Below, piece after piece: positions 37,401 to 44,515 of a stretch of DNA of 64,000 nt. Each line of letters begins with the position of its first letter. Positions within the stretch are counted from its first letter, which is position 1. Below the pieces are notes generated by a model. That model was not told the DNA's origin and did not search any database. It was given only the letters and a program-made list of their open reading frames with translations. The translations under genes were made by a program, and so were the position numbers. This DNA comes from Paludibacter sp963678465 (GTDB taxonomy: Bacteria; Bacteroidota; Bacteroidia; Bacteroidales; Paludibacteraceae), in NCBI GenBank assembly GCA_963678465.1, contig OY782858.1, positions 2,294,001 to 2,358,000 of the forward strand, written 5' to 3'.

Positions 37401-37834
37401 ATATCCACCCAATAACCCATTTTGGTCGTGAGGTCTTCCCATTCTTTTGTGTATTTCAATACATCTTTTCGGCAGGCAGCATTATAGTCGTCCACGCTAA
37501 TTTTGGAGCCAATATCCTCTTTGGTAATACCAAGTGCCTTTTCCACTCCAAGTTCCACCGGAAGTCCATGCGTATCCCAGCCGGCTTTACGTTTCACCTG
37601 AAAACCCTGCATTGTTTTGTAACGACAGAAAACGTCCTTGATGGTACGACCCATTACGTGGTGAATTCCCGGCATACCATTGGCCGACGGAGGTCCTTCA
37701 TAAAAAACGAATGAAGGTTTTCCTTCGCGGGTTTCGATACTTTTGTGGAAAATATCAAGCTGCTGCCAACGGGTCAACTGTTCTTTGTTTACGTCGGAAA
37801 GGTTAAGACCGGAATATTCTTTAAATTTCTTCAT
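34460..37834 (-). CDS. ileS: Isoleucyl-tRNA synthetase, type 2 (eukaryote-like)
   Basis: 1124 residues. The ATP-binding HIGH motif appears as GPPSANGMPGIHH (about 48-60), the editing domain has TTPWTLPSNTALCVGP, and the second ATP motif is KMSKRLGN. The length, the motif variants and the lack of a C-terminal zinc finger fit the IleRS2 type, which is known to be insensitive to mupirocin. It charges tRNA-Ile. A TAATTTTG -7 box is at 37935-37928 upstream. No anomaly in the active site. Confidence 0.97.
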   Translation of the reverse strand: MKKFKEYSGLNLSDVNKEQLTRWQQLDIFHKSIETREGKPSFVFYEGPPSANGMPGIHHVMGRTIKDVFCRYKTMQGFQVKRKAGWDTHGLPVELGVEKALGITKEDIGSKISVDDYNAACRKDVLKYTKEWEDLTTKMGYWVDMNDPYITYDNRYIETLWWLLKQLYNKNLLYKGYTIQPFSPAAGTGLSTHELNQPGCYRDVKDTTCVAQFKLKNEENTYFLAWTTTPWTLPSNTALCVGPTIDYVKVKTQNPYTKETCNLILAENLLGAVMGKNEYEVLDRKKGSELAGIAYEQLIPWVNPGEGAFKVITGDFVTTEDGTGIVHIAPTFGADDDRVAKQNGVPPMLLIDKDGNRQPMVDRTGKFFKIEDLGVDFVASNVNTELYAEYAGRYVKNAYDSTLTDDDTTLDIDICVMLKQQGLAYKIEKHVHNYPHCWRTDKPVLYYPLDSWFIKTTACREEMMSLNDTINWKPQSTGTGRFGKWLENLQDWNLSRSRYWGTPLPIWRSEDGSEEICIGSVEELMAEIEKSITAGFMIENPYKNFKVGEYTAVNYAVKNIDLHRPYVDGIVLVSASGKPMKRELDLIDVWFDSGAMPYAQLHYPFENADLIDSGSNFPADFISEGVDQTRGWFFTLHAISTMVKGSVAFKSVISNGLVLDKNGNKMSKRLGNGVDPFSSIEKYGSDPLRWYMMTNASPWDNLKFDIEGVEEVRRKFFGTLYNTYSFFSLYANVDKFTYAEAEIPMENRPEIDRWIISLLNTLVKDVIEYYETYEPTRAGRAISDFVGENLSNWFVRLNRKRYWGGEYDEDKISAYQTLYTCLETVSRLMAPIAPFFADQLFLDLNAVTGKDNSESVHLADFPTYNEALIDSNLEECMQLAQQTSSMILALRRKADKKVRQPLTKAVVPAPDEITFKQLSYIADLVKAEVNVKEFEVIPADNDMENLVKKVKPNFKTLGKKFGKQMKEIAEAVSKFGKKEIADIEGKNNPQVCFTMIKLQSGNVKIEPEDVEIITEDMPGWLVANEGKLTVALDITLTDALVREGIARELVNRIQNIRKSSGYEIVDKIVVEIESRPEIAEAVTEYANYIATQTLANEVLLVTEIADATELEFDEYNVKVSVNKV

Positions 37835-38115
37835 GAATTCAAATTCATTATTTTGTTTAATTCAATCGCCAAAGTTGAAAAATGACAAATTGAATTAAAG
37901 GTTAATTTGCTGTGTTCTTTAGGGCTGCAAAATTACAAAAATTATCCGAAAAGAAAAAGTGATAAATAAGCTGATATTGCTTGTTTTTAGGCGGATGATT
38001 TTTGATCTGCGAAATGAGAAAAGAAATACGCATATACCGCCCACAGCTCAGGATATAAGCTAAGGTTACATGACCTCAACTTACAGATGATTGGTTTTAT
38101 TGATAGAAAAAACGC

Positions 38116-40260
38116 CTACGCTAACACAAAATCCAATTGTTTCTTATCCAGATTGGCACGTGCAACACGCACTTTAATTTCGTCGCCCAACTGATAGCGT
38201 TTGTGATAGCGACGACCGACAAGACAATAATTTTTATCATCGAAAGTATAATAATCATCATCCAGATCACGGATAGGAATCATTCCTTCGCACTTATTTA
38301 CAATAATTTCGACATAAATTCCCCATTCTGTAACTCCCGAAATAACGCCCTCGAAGTCCTGGCCTATGTACTGCGACATAAACTCGACCTGTTTGTATTT
38401 AATGGAAGCGCGTTCGGCATTCGAAGCCAATTGCTCCATATCCGAACTGTGTTTGCAAAGTTCTTCGTATTCTTTCTGACTTACATTTTTGCCGCCGTTG
38501 TTGTATTGATCGAGGAGTCGGTGCACCATCATATCGGGATAACGCCTGATCGGCGAAGTAAAATGGGTGTAAAAATCGAAAGCCAATCCGTAATGCCCTA
38601 TATTTTCGGTGGAATAAATTGCTTTCGCCATCGATCGGATAGCGAGAGTTTCTATCAGATTTTGTTCTTTCTTTCCCTGCACCTCGTCGAGCAAATGATT
38701 GATAGCACCCGAAACCGCCGAACTTTTTCCTGACGTTTTCATATTGTATCCGAAACGTTTAATAAAAACCGAGAAGTTCTGTAATTTATCCGGATTTGGC
38801 ACATCGTGTATTCTGTAAACAAATGTTTTGGCTTTTAATCCTCTGCCCGGCTTACCAATGTGTGTAGCCGCCGTTTTATTAGCAAGCAACATAAACTCCT
38901 CTATCAGTTTGTTCGCATCTTTTTGCTCCTTGAAAAACACAGAAGTAGGCTTTCCACTTTCGTCAATTTCGAAACGCACTTCTACCCTGTCAAAAGCGAT
39001 GGCCCCTGATGCAAAGCGCTTATTCCTAAGAATTTTTGCCATTCGATCAAGAGTCAGTATTTCGTCTTTAAAATCACCTTCGCCAGTTTCGATTACAATT
39101 TGTGCTTCTTCATAAGTAAATCGCCTGTCGCTGCAAGTCACCGTTTTGGCTATTTCGTAATGTTTCACTTCAGCCTCATCAGTCATTTGAAAAAGAACCG
39201 AATAAGTAAGTTTTTCCTCGTTTGGTCGCAATGAGCAAATCCCATTGGACAAATGCTCGGGAAGCATTGGAATTGTACGATCCACAAGATAAACCGAGGT
39301 AGCACGTTCCTGAGCTTCTCTGTCGATTATGCTGCCCGAACGCACATAATGAGTCACATCTGCAATGTGAACGCCCACTTCCCAAAGTCCGTTTTCGAGT
39401 TTACGCAACGAAAGCGCGTCATCGAAATCCTTGGCATCGCGCGGGTCAATTGTAAAAGTAGTAACTCCGCGCAAATCGATACGCTTAGCCACTTGTTCGG
39501 GCGTAATACCGGCATCGATATGATCAGCAGCCGCCTCAACATCGACCGGATATTTATACGGCAAGCCATATTCGGCAAGAATAGCGTGCATTTCAGTTGT
39601 ATTGTTGCCTTTATCACCTAAAACATCTATAACTTCGCCTACCGGATTTTTAAGATTGGGTTCCCACTCCATCAGCTTTACTACTGCCTTTTGTCCGTTT
39701 TTACCACCGTTCAATTTGCTTTTCGGGATAAAAATATCGTTGGTCATCACCCTGTTATCCGAAATAAGAAAGGCAAAATTATCCGAAACTTCCAAAATTC
39801 CCACAAAAGTATCTTTTGCTCTCTTGATGATTTCAACCACTTCGCCTTCGGGCATTTGTCCCTTACGGCCAGCATATAAAAACACTTTTACCTTATCGTT
39901 CAGCAGGGCATGATTGGTTTTGCGTTCAGGGATAAACACATTTTCACCACCGTCGTCGGGGATCAGATAAGTTTTCACACCCTGACGATCGATAACTCCG
40001 GTAATATAGCCACCACGTGAATTAACTTTGAACTTTCCACGCGATATTTCAACCAAAAAATCTTCGTCGAGTAACTCGTACATCAGTTGATTTATAAAAA
40101 TCCTTTGAGATTCAGACCTTACATCAAGCAACTTAGAAACTTGCTTATAATCGAAAGTTTTATCTGTATTCTCGTTGAATATATTAATGATGTTGCGTAC
40201 TAATTCGGATTTACGAACACGTGTACTGCTATTTTCTTTTCGATTGCGTTTTTTTGACAT
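38116..40260 (-). CDS. rnr: Ribonuclease R
   Basis: 714 residues. N-terminal winged-helix/cold-shock region (about 1-230), the RNB catalytic domain (about 250-580) with TIDPRDAKDFDDAL supplying the metal-binding aspartates, and a C-terminal S1 domain (about 625-712). It is a processive 3'-5' exoribonuclease that degrades structured RNA. The gene stands alone between ileS and a glycosyltransferase gene, 281 bp and 195 bp away. The start ATG precedes a Lys/Arg-rich segment as in relatives. Confidence 0.96.
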   Translation of the reverse strand: MSKKRNRKENSSTRVRKSELVRNIINIFNENTDKTFDYKQVSKLLDVRSESQRIFINQLMYELLDEDFLVEISRGKFKVNSRGGYITGVIDRQGVKTYLIPDDGGENVFIPERKTNHALLNDKVKVFLYAGRKGQMPEGEVVEIIKRAKDTFVGILEVSDNFAFLISDNRVMTNDIFIPKSKLNGGKNGQKAVVKLMEWEPNLKNPVGEVIDVLGDKGNNTTEMHAILAEYGLPYKYPVDVEAAADHIDAGITPEQVAKRIDLRGVTTFTIDPRDAKDFDDALSLRKLENGLWEVGVHIADVTHYVRSGSIIDREAQERATSVYLVDRTIPMLPEHLSNGICSLRPNEEKLTYSVLFQMTDEAEVKHYEIAKTVTCSDRRFTYEEAQIVIETGEGDFKDEILTLDRMAKILRNKRFASGAIAFDRVEVRFEIDESGKPTSVFFKEQKDANKLIEEFMLLANKTAATHIGKPGRGLKAKTFVYRIHDVPNPDKLQNFSVFIKRFGYNMKTSGKSSAVSGAINHLLDEVQGKKEQNLIETLAIRSMAKAIYSTENIGHYGLAFDFYTHFTSPIRRYPDMMVHRLLDQYNNGGKNVSQKEYEELCKHSSDMEQLASNAERASIKYKQVEFMSQYIGQDFEGVISGVTEWGIYVEIIVNKCEGMIPIRDLDDDYYTFDDKNYCLVGRRYHKRYQLGDEIKVRVARANLDKKQLDFVLA

Positions 40261-40455
40261 GGTTTCAAGTTTTTAAAATATCCTGTGTAGAAAAATAGAA
40301 ATAGTTCAGCATTGCAAGCTGAAATATCAATAATGAAATATGGGAAGCTTAGAGCGTACGTTTTGCCCTGGGCATAACATAAAAGTTACTAAAAATATAA
40401 CAACTTTAAAATGGTCAATGTTCAAATGCAATGAAGCTTATTGCCGGATATCAAA

Positions 40456-41622
40456 TTATTTCCACTGAATATTTTTAGCCTTAGAGCCCATTCGGCCAAA
40501 GGTAAGCAAAAACAATGTAATGAGCGGCAATATAATATCGAAAACCGGCAACATAAAAATATATTTCCGACCATCGAAATGCTTCGACGAGCGATTGATC
40601 ACAACCATCTGAACCACTAAACGTGCCATCAACAAAACTCCGGCAATTATCATTGTTATTAAACCACCAAGAACCATTGCCAGCAGAAAACAAACATAAA
40701 ACAAGCCTCGCGTAACGGGTTCCAAAGAAAGCCGAAACCTGCTTTGTGCTTTATAAAACGAAGCTACCGACAAATGACGTTCTTTTTGGAAATACCAATC
40801 CCTGAATCTTCTGTTTGGCTCCGACCAGGTAATGCTATCGGGTGCAACTTCAATCCTGGTATTAAAGCCGTTGGCAGCACGGTTGACCATCAAATCATCG
40901 TCGCCCGAACGAAGATTGAGATTCGATGCAAAACCTTTGTTGCGGAAAAACACATCTTTACGATAAGCCATGTTTCGACCCACACCCATGTAAGGTTTAC
41001 CTGCAAGAGCAAAACCCATATACTGAAGGGCTATAAACAATGTATCGTAAGTTATCAGGCGATTTACAAAACCTTTTTTCTTCATGTAAGCGCCATAGCC
41101 GAGCACAAATTCAACACCCGGACTAAAATTACGCGCCATGCGCGAAATCCATGTTTTGTCCTCGGGCATACAGTCGGCATCTGTAAAAAGCAACCAATCG
41201 TTTTTTGCAGCCTTAATACCAAGTGTCAGCGCCAGTTTTTTGGTGCTCAGGTTAGTAACACCCACAGGCACAAAGGTACTGCGTAGGTTGGCATATGTTT
41301 TTTTCAGGTCAGTAAGCAAATCCTCTGTTTCATCCGTCGAACCATCGTTCACAACTATCACTTCAAAATCAGGGTATTCCTGTTGCAGCACAAAAGGAAG
41401 ATATTTACGGAGATTATCCACCTCATCTTTCGCACAAATAATTACCGAAACAGGCAGTTGCTCAGTTTGAAATGTAACTTTGCCTTTGTTTGCAGCCGAC
41501 CGTAATCGTAAAACTCCTTGTATATAAAGGGTATAAAAATAAATCTGATAAATAAATACCAAAAACAACAATCCTACAACAACTAACTCAATCAAAGTAA
41601 ATTCAACACCGTAAAAACTCAT
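40456..41622 (-). CDS. Membrane-bound family 2 glycosyltransferase
   Basis: 388 residues from the ATG at 41622. The frame opens at 41691, but a TAACTTTG -7 box (41687-41680) would place the transcript start downstream of that ATG. One N-terminal membrane helix (about 8-30), a GT-A domain with PVSVIICAKDE, VVNDGSTDET and TDADCMPED, GDDDLMVNRA, and QKERHLS in the position of a Q-x-x-R-W-like motif, then two or three C-terminal helices. Such enzymes build surface or exopolysaccharides from nucleotide sugars. No other polysaccharide gene is near, so the product is unknown. Confidence 0.88.
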   Translation of the reverse strand: MSFYGVEFTLIELVVVGLLFLVFIYQIYFYTLYIQGVLRLRSAANKGKVTFQTEQLPVSVIICAKDEVDNLRKYLPFVLQQEYPDFEVIVVNDGSTDETEDLLTDLKKTYANLRSTFVPVGVTNLSTKKLALTLGIKAAKNDWLLFTDADCMPEDKTWISRMARNFSPGVEFVLGYGAYMKKKGFVNRLITYDTLFIALQYMGFALAGKPYMGVGRNMAYRKDVFFRNKGFASNLNLRSGDDDLMVNRAANGFNTRIEVAPDSITWSEPNRRFRDWYFQKERHLSVASFYKAQSRFRLSLEPVTRGLFYVCFLLAMVLGGLITMIIAGVLLMARLVVQMVVINRSSKHFDGRKYIFMLPVFDIILPLITLFLLTFGRMGSKAKNIQWK

Positions 41623-41679
41623 CGGAATAAATTTTGTTTCAATAATTAACAGGAAAAATAATTTTAAAAAAATCAAGTG

Positions 41680-41687
41680 CAAAGTTA
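41680..41687 (-). promoter_or_regulatory. -7 box of the glycosyltransferase gene
   Basis: TAACTTTG on the - strand, without a recognisable -33 box at 19-20 bp. It is used here to choose the 41622 start. Confidence 0.35.
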
Positions 41688-41912
41688 GCATTTTTATTCT
41701 TTTATATTTACATCCCTGCGCGAAGTATCTATTTAAAAACAGGAGACACTAATACCTAAAAACACATTAGAAACCGATACATCAATAATTGATGCTAATT
41801 TTGAACATTACAGGCCAAAAACTATTTTATTGATATAAAAATAAATGCAAAAACAACCCGATTTTTACTAACTTTGCAAATAATCAAATAACAAATTTTT
41901 CAAACAAAAAAT

Positions 41913-43355
41913 ATGAAAACACTAGAACCAACCCTCTTGTGGAATTACTTTCACGACATCACCCAAATTCCGCGTCCTTCGAAAAAAGAAGAAAAGGTAA
42001 TTTCCTTTCTCGAAAATTTCAGCAAAACCCATCAACTCGATTATAAAAAAGACAAATCAGGCAATATACTGATAAGCAAACCGGCTACTCCGGGCTACGA
42101 AAAATCGAAAGCTGTAATCCTACAGGCTCACATGGATATGGTGTGCGAAAAAAACAGCGATGTATCGTTTAATTTCGACACCGATGCCATACAGTATTAC
42201 ATCGATGGCGACTGGGTAAAAGCACGTGGCACAACGCTTGGTGGCGACAATGGCATAGGAATGGCCATGATGTTGGCTGTTCTCACTTCGGACGAAGTGC
42301 AACATCCAGCCATCGAATGCCTTTTCACTGTAGATGAAGAAACCGGGTTAACAGGCGCTTTTGCTTTGGAAAACAATTTCCTGAAAGGTGAAGTTCTTAT
42401 AAATCTCGACTCGGAAGATGATGGAGTAATTTTTATTGGGTGTGCCGGAGGTATCGATACTACTGCCACTTTGCCCTACACCGAAGAACCTGCACCTGCA
42501 GGCTATTTCGCTTTCACAGTTTCGGTAAAAGGATTAAAAGGTGGTCACTCGGGCGACGATATCAACAAAGGACTTGGAAATGCCAATAAAATTCTGAACC
42601 GATATTTGTGGACAGTCAACAAGCAAACCGATTTACGACTCCATAGTTTTGATGGTGGAAACTTGCGCAACGCCATTCCACGCGAAGCAAAAGCGGTTGT
42701 TTCAGTTCCTTATTCCGAAAAAGAAAATGTGCGGGTGATGCTGAATCAATTTATTGCAGAAATAGAGTTGGAACTCGGCGAGACCGAACCTACAATACAA
42801 ATCACCCTTGAATCGGAACAACTACCCACTACAGTGGTAGACAAAAAAACATCCGATGCATTGCTGAATACGCTCTATGCTTGTCCGCACGGAGTGATAG
42901 CTATGAGCCGCGACATGCCCGGACTTGTGGAAACATCGACCAATCTGGCTTCAATAAAAATGAAACCCGGCAACAACATCCTGATCACCACAAGTCAACG
43001 CAGTTCGGTAGAGTCGTCGAAATACGACATTGCCAATCAGGTGGAAGCTGCTTTAACGCTGGCCGGAGCTACTGCTACACATGGAGATGGCTATCCGGGT
43101 TGGAAGCCAAATTTAAAATCGAGTGTACTAACAGTTGCCCAAACTGCTTACAAAACGCTTTTCAATGAAACGCCCGGCATTCGCGCTATTCATGCGGGAC
43201 TTGAATGCGGTCTTTTTTTAGAAAAATACCAGCATCTGGATATGATTTCTATAGGTCCGCAAATGTACGGCGTGCATTCTCCAGATGAACGCCTGAGCAT
43301 ATCCTCGACACAGAAATGCTGGAAATGGCTGGTTGAAATACTCAAAAACAGCTAA
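41913..43355 (+). CDS. pepD: Aminoacyl-histidine dipeptidase (peptidase D)
   Basis: 480 residues, the usual length of the M20C family. Metal ligands and catalytic residues are present: LQAHMDMVCEK (about 70-80), LGGDNGIG (about 109-116), DEETGLTGAF (about 140-149), NLDSEDD, and the C-terminal HAGLECG. It hydrolyses Xaa-His dipeptides and some other dipeptides in the cytoplasm, fitting an amino-acid or peptide user. A TAACTTTG -7 box is at 41869-41876. It converges with the HD-domain gene at a shared terminator. Confidence 0.96.
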   Translation: MKTLEPTLLWNYFHDITQIPRPSKKEEKVISFLENFSKTHQLDYKKDKSGNILISKPATPGYEKSKAVILQAHMDMVCEKNSDVSFNFDTDAIQYYIDGDWVKARGTTLGGDNGIGMAMMLAVLTSDEVQHPAIECLFTVDEETGLTGAFALENNFLKGEVLINLDSEDDGVIFIGCAGGIDTTATLPYTEEPAPAGYFAFTVSVKGLKGGHSGDDINKGLGNANKILNRYLWTVNKQTDLRLHSFDGGNLRNAIPREAKAVVSVPYSEKENVRVMLNQFIAEIELELGETEPTIQITLESEQLPTTVVDKKTSDALLNTLYACPHGVIAMSRDMPGLVETSTNLASIKMKPGNNILITTSQRSSVESSKYDIANQVEAALTLAGATATHGDGYPGWKPNLKSSVLTVAQTAYKTLFNETPGIRAIHAGLECGLFLEKYQHLDMISIGPQMYGVHSPDERLSISSTQKCWKWLVEILKNS

Positions 43356-43373
43356 CAAACAACACTCAACAAT

Positions 43374-43408
43374 AAAAAAGTACGATTGAAATCAATCGTA
43401 CTTTTTTT
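43374..43408. terminator. Bidirectional terminator between pepD and the HD-domain gene
   Basis: A perfect 14-bp stem (43374-43387 with 43394-43407), 6-base loop, A-run on the left and seven T on the right. Confidence 0.88.
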
Positions 43409-43414
43409 ACACCT

Positions 43415-44068
43415 TTATTTGACTCCATCCCATTCGGCATAAAATTCGTCAAGAAATAACTCCAAAAACTGATGCCTCTGTTCGGCCATCTTTCTGCCTG
43501 TAGCAGTATTCATTCTATCTTTAAGTAACAATAGTTTTTCGTAAAAATGATTGAGCGTGGGCGCTGTGCTGTTTTTATATTCTTCCTTAGTCAGGTTTAA
43601 GTTAGGCTGAATTCCGGGATTGTAAATCTCTCTGTTTTTAAAACCGCCATAATTGAACGTACGGGCAATGCCGATAGCACCAATAGCATCAAGCCTGTCG
43701 GCATCCTGAATTATGTCCAGTTCCAATGACTTGAATTGCTGAATCACCCTTCCGCCTTTGAACGAAATATTCGCGATAATTCGCTCAACATGTATTATTA
43801 TTTCTTCGTTGACATTGATAGAAAGAAGAAAGTTGCGGGCTTTTTCAGGCCCGACACGCTCATCTCCATTGTGAAACTTCGCATCGGCAATGTCATGCAG
43901 CAGCGCACCCAGTTCAACCACAAGCATATCGGCTTTTTCGGTTTCGGCAATGCGTTTGGACAATTGCCATACCCTGAAAATATGCCACCAATCGTGACCA
44001 CCTTCAGCATCTACGAGCGTTTGTTTTACGAAGGCGACAGTAAGTTCTATTATTTTTTCGTGCGTCAT
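43415..44068 (-). CDS. HD-domain phosphohydrolase
   Basis: 217 residues. The HD-domain metal ligands are seen in GGHDWWH (about 23-29) and ALLHDIADAK (about 54-63), with a third region at DIIQDADRLDAIGAIG (about 127-142). This is the pattern of the YpgQ/YedJ-type nucleotide pyrophosphatase or phosphohydrolase family. The exact substrate is not readable from sequence. It lies divergent from the TPP-riboswitch receptor gene and converges with pepD. Confidence 0.88.
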   Translation of the reverse strand: MTHEKIIELTVAFVKQTLVDAEGGHDWWHIFRVWQLSKRIAETEKADMLVVELGALLHDIADAKFHNGDERVGPEKARNFLLSINVNEEIIIHVERIIANISFKGGRVIQQFKSLELDIIQDADRLDAIGAIGIARTFNYGGFKNREIYNPGIQPNLNLTKEEYKNSTAPTLNHFYEKLLLLKDRMNTATGRKMAEQRHQFLELFLDEFYAEWDGVK

Positions 44069-44234
44069 TTTTTTATTTCAGCTTGTAAAGTTGAGCGAGC
44101 AAAGATACTATAATCATTTTTATTTCGTCTGATTCTTTACTTCAAATTACATCAAAATGCTGAATTCAAATCACTTTACAAAACAACAACGGCAGACAAA
44201 ATACTAAAACATCAAAAGACGAAATTGGTAAGAA

Positions 44235-44265
44235 TTTGTTTCTTTCCAAGTTTTATCTATCTTTG
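44235..44265 (+). promoter_or_regulatory. Promoter of the TPP-regulated receptor gene
   Basis: TTTG (44235-44238), exactly 19 bp, TATCTTTG (44258-44265): a full consensus match. It lies about 115 bp before the TPP aptamer. Confidence 0.8.
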
Positions 44266-44378
44266 TCCCCCGAAAGGAATTCGGCTCGCTTCCAGGGCTG
44301 TTTTTCTTTCTTTTCACTTTACGCGAAACGGTTTTTGAACTTTTATATTTCTAAAGCGTTTCAAACACATACATTCTA

Positions 44379-44455
44379 AAATGGGGTGCCTTAATATTTC
44401 GGGCTGAGATCATACCCTTTGAACCTGCACGGGTAATTCCGCGAAGGGAATAAGA
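44379..44455 (+). ncRNA. TPP riboswitch (THI element)
   Basis: The conserved TPP aptamer segments occur in order: GGGGTGCC (44383-44390), GGCTGAGAT, ACCCTTTGAACCTG, GGGTAAT and CCGCGAAGGGAA. These match the P2/P4/P5 cores of the thiamine-pyrophosphate riboswitch. Binding of TPP should turn off the receptor gene 60 bp downstream. No terminator hairpin is visible between the aptamer and the ATG, so control may act on translation or mRNA stability; that part is inference. Confidence 0.95.
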
Positions 44456-44515
44456 AACAATCATCCGTATTTTTGGCTCTCAAAACAAAATTATTAATCA
44501 ACTAATCAATTTGTT

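Larger units (their letters stand above)
44069..44515 (+). other. Control region of the riboswitch-regulated receptor
   Basis: 447 bases holding, in order, the start region of the HD-domain gene, the promoter at 44235-44265, a leader of about 105 bases, the TPP aptamer and a 60-base stretch before the receptor ATG. No other gene is seen. Confidence 0.8.

Noticed and set aside
44456..44515. Terminator hairpin as expression platform of the TPP riboswitch
   Set aside because: No stem with a T-run could be found between the aptamer and the start codon.
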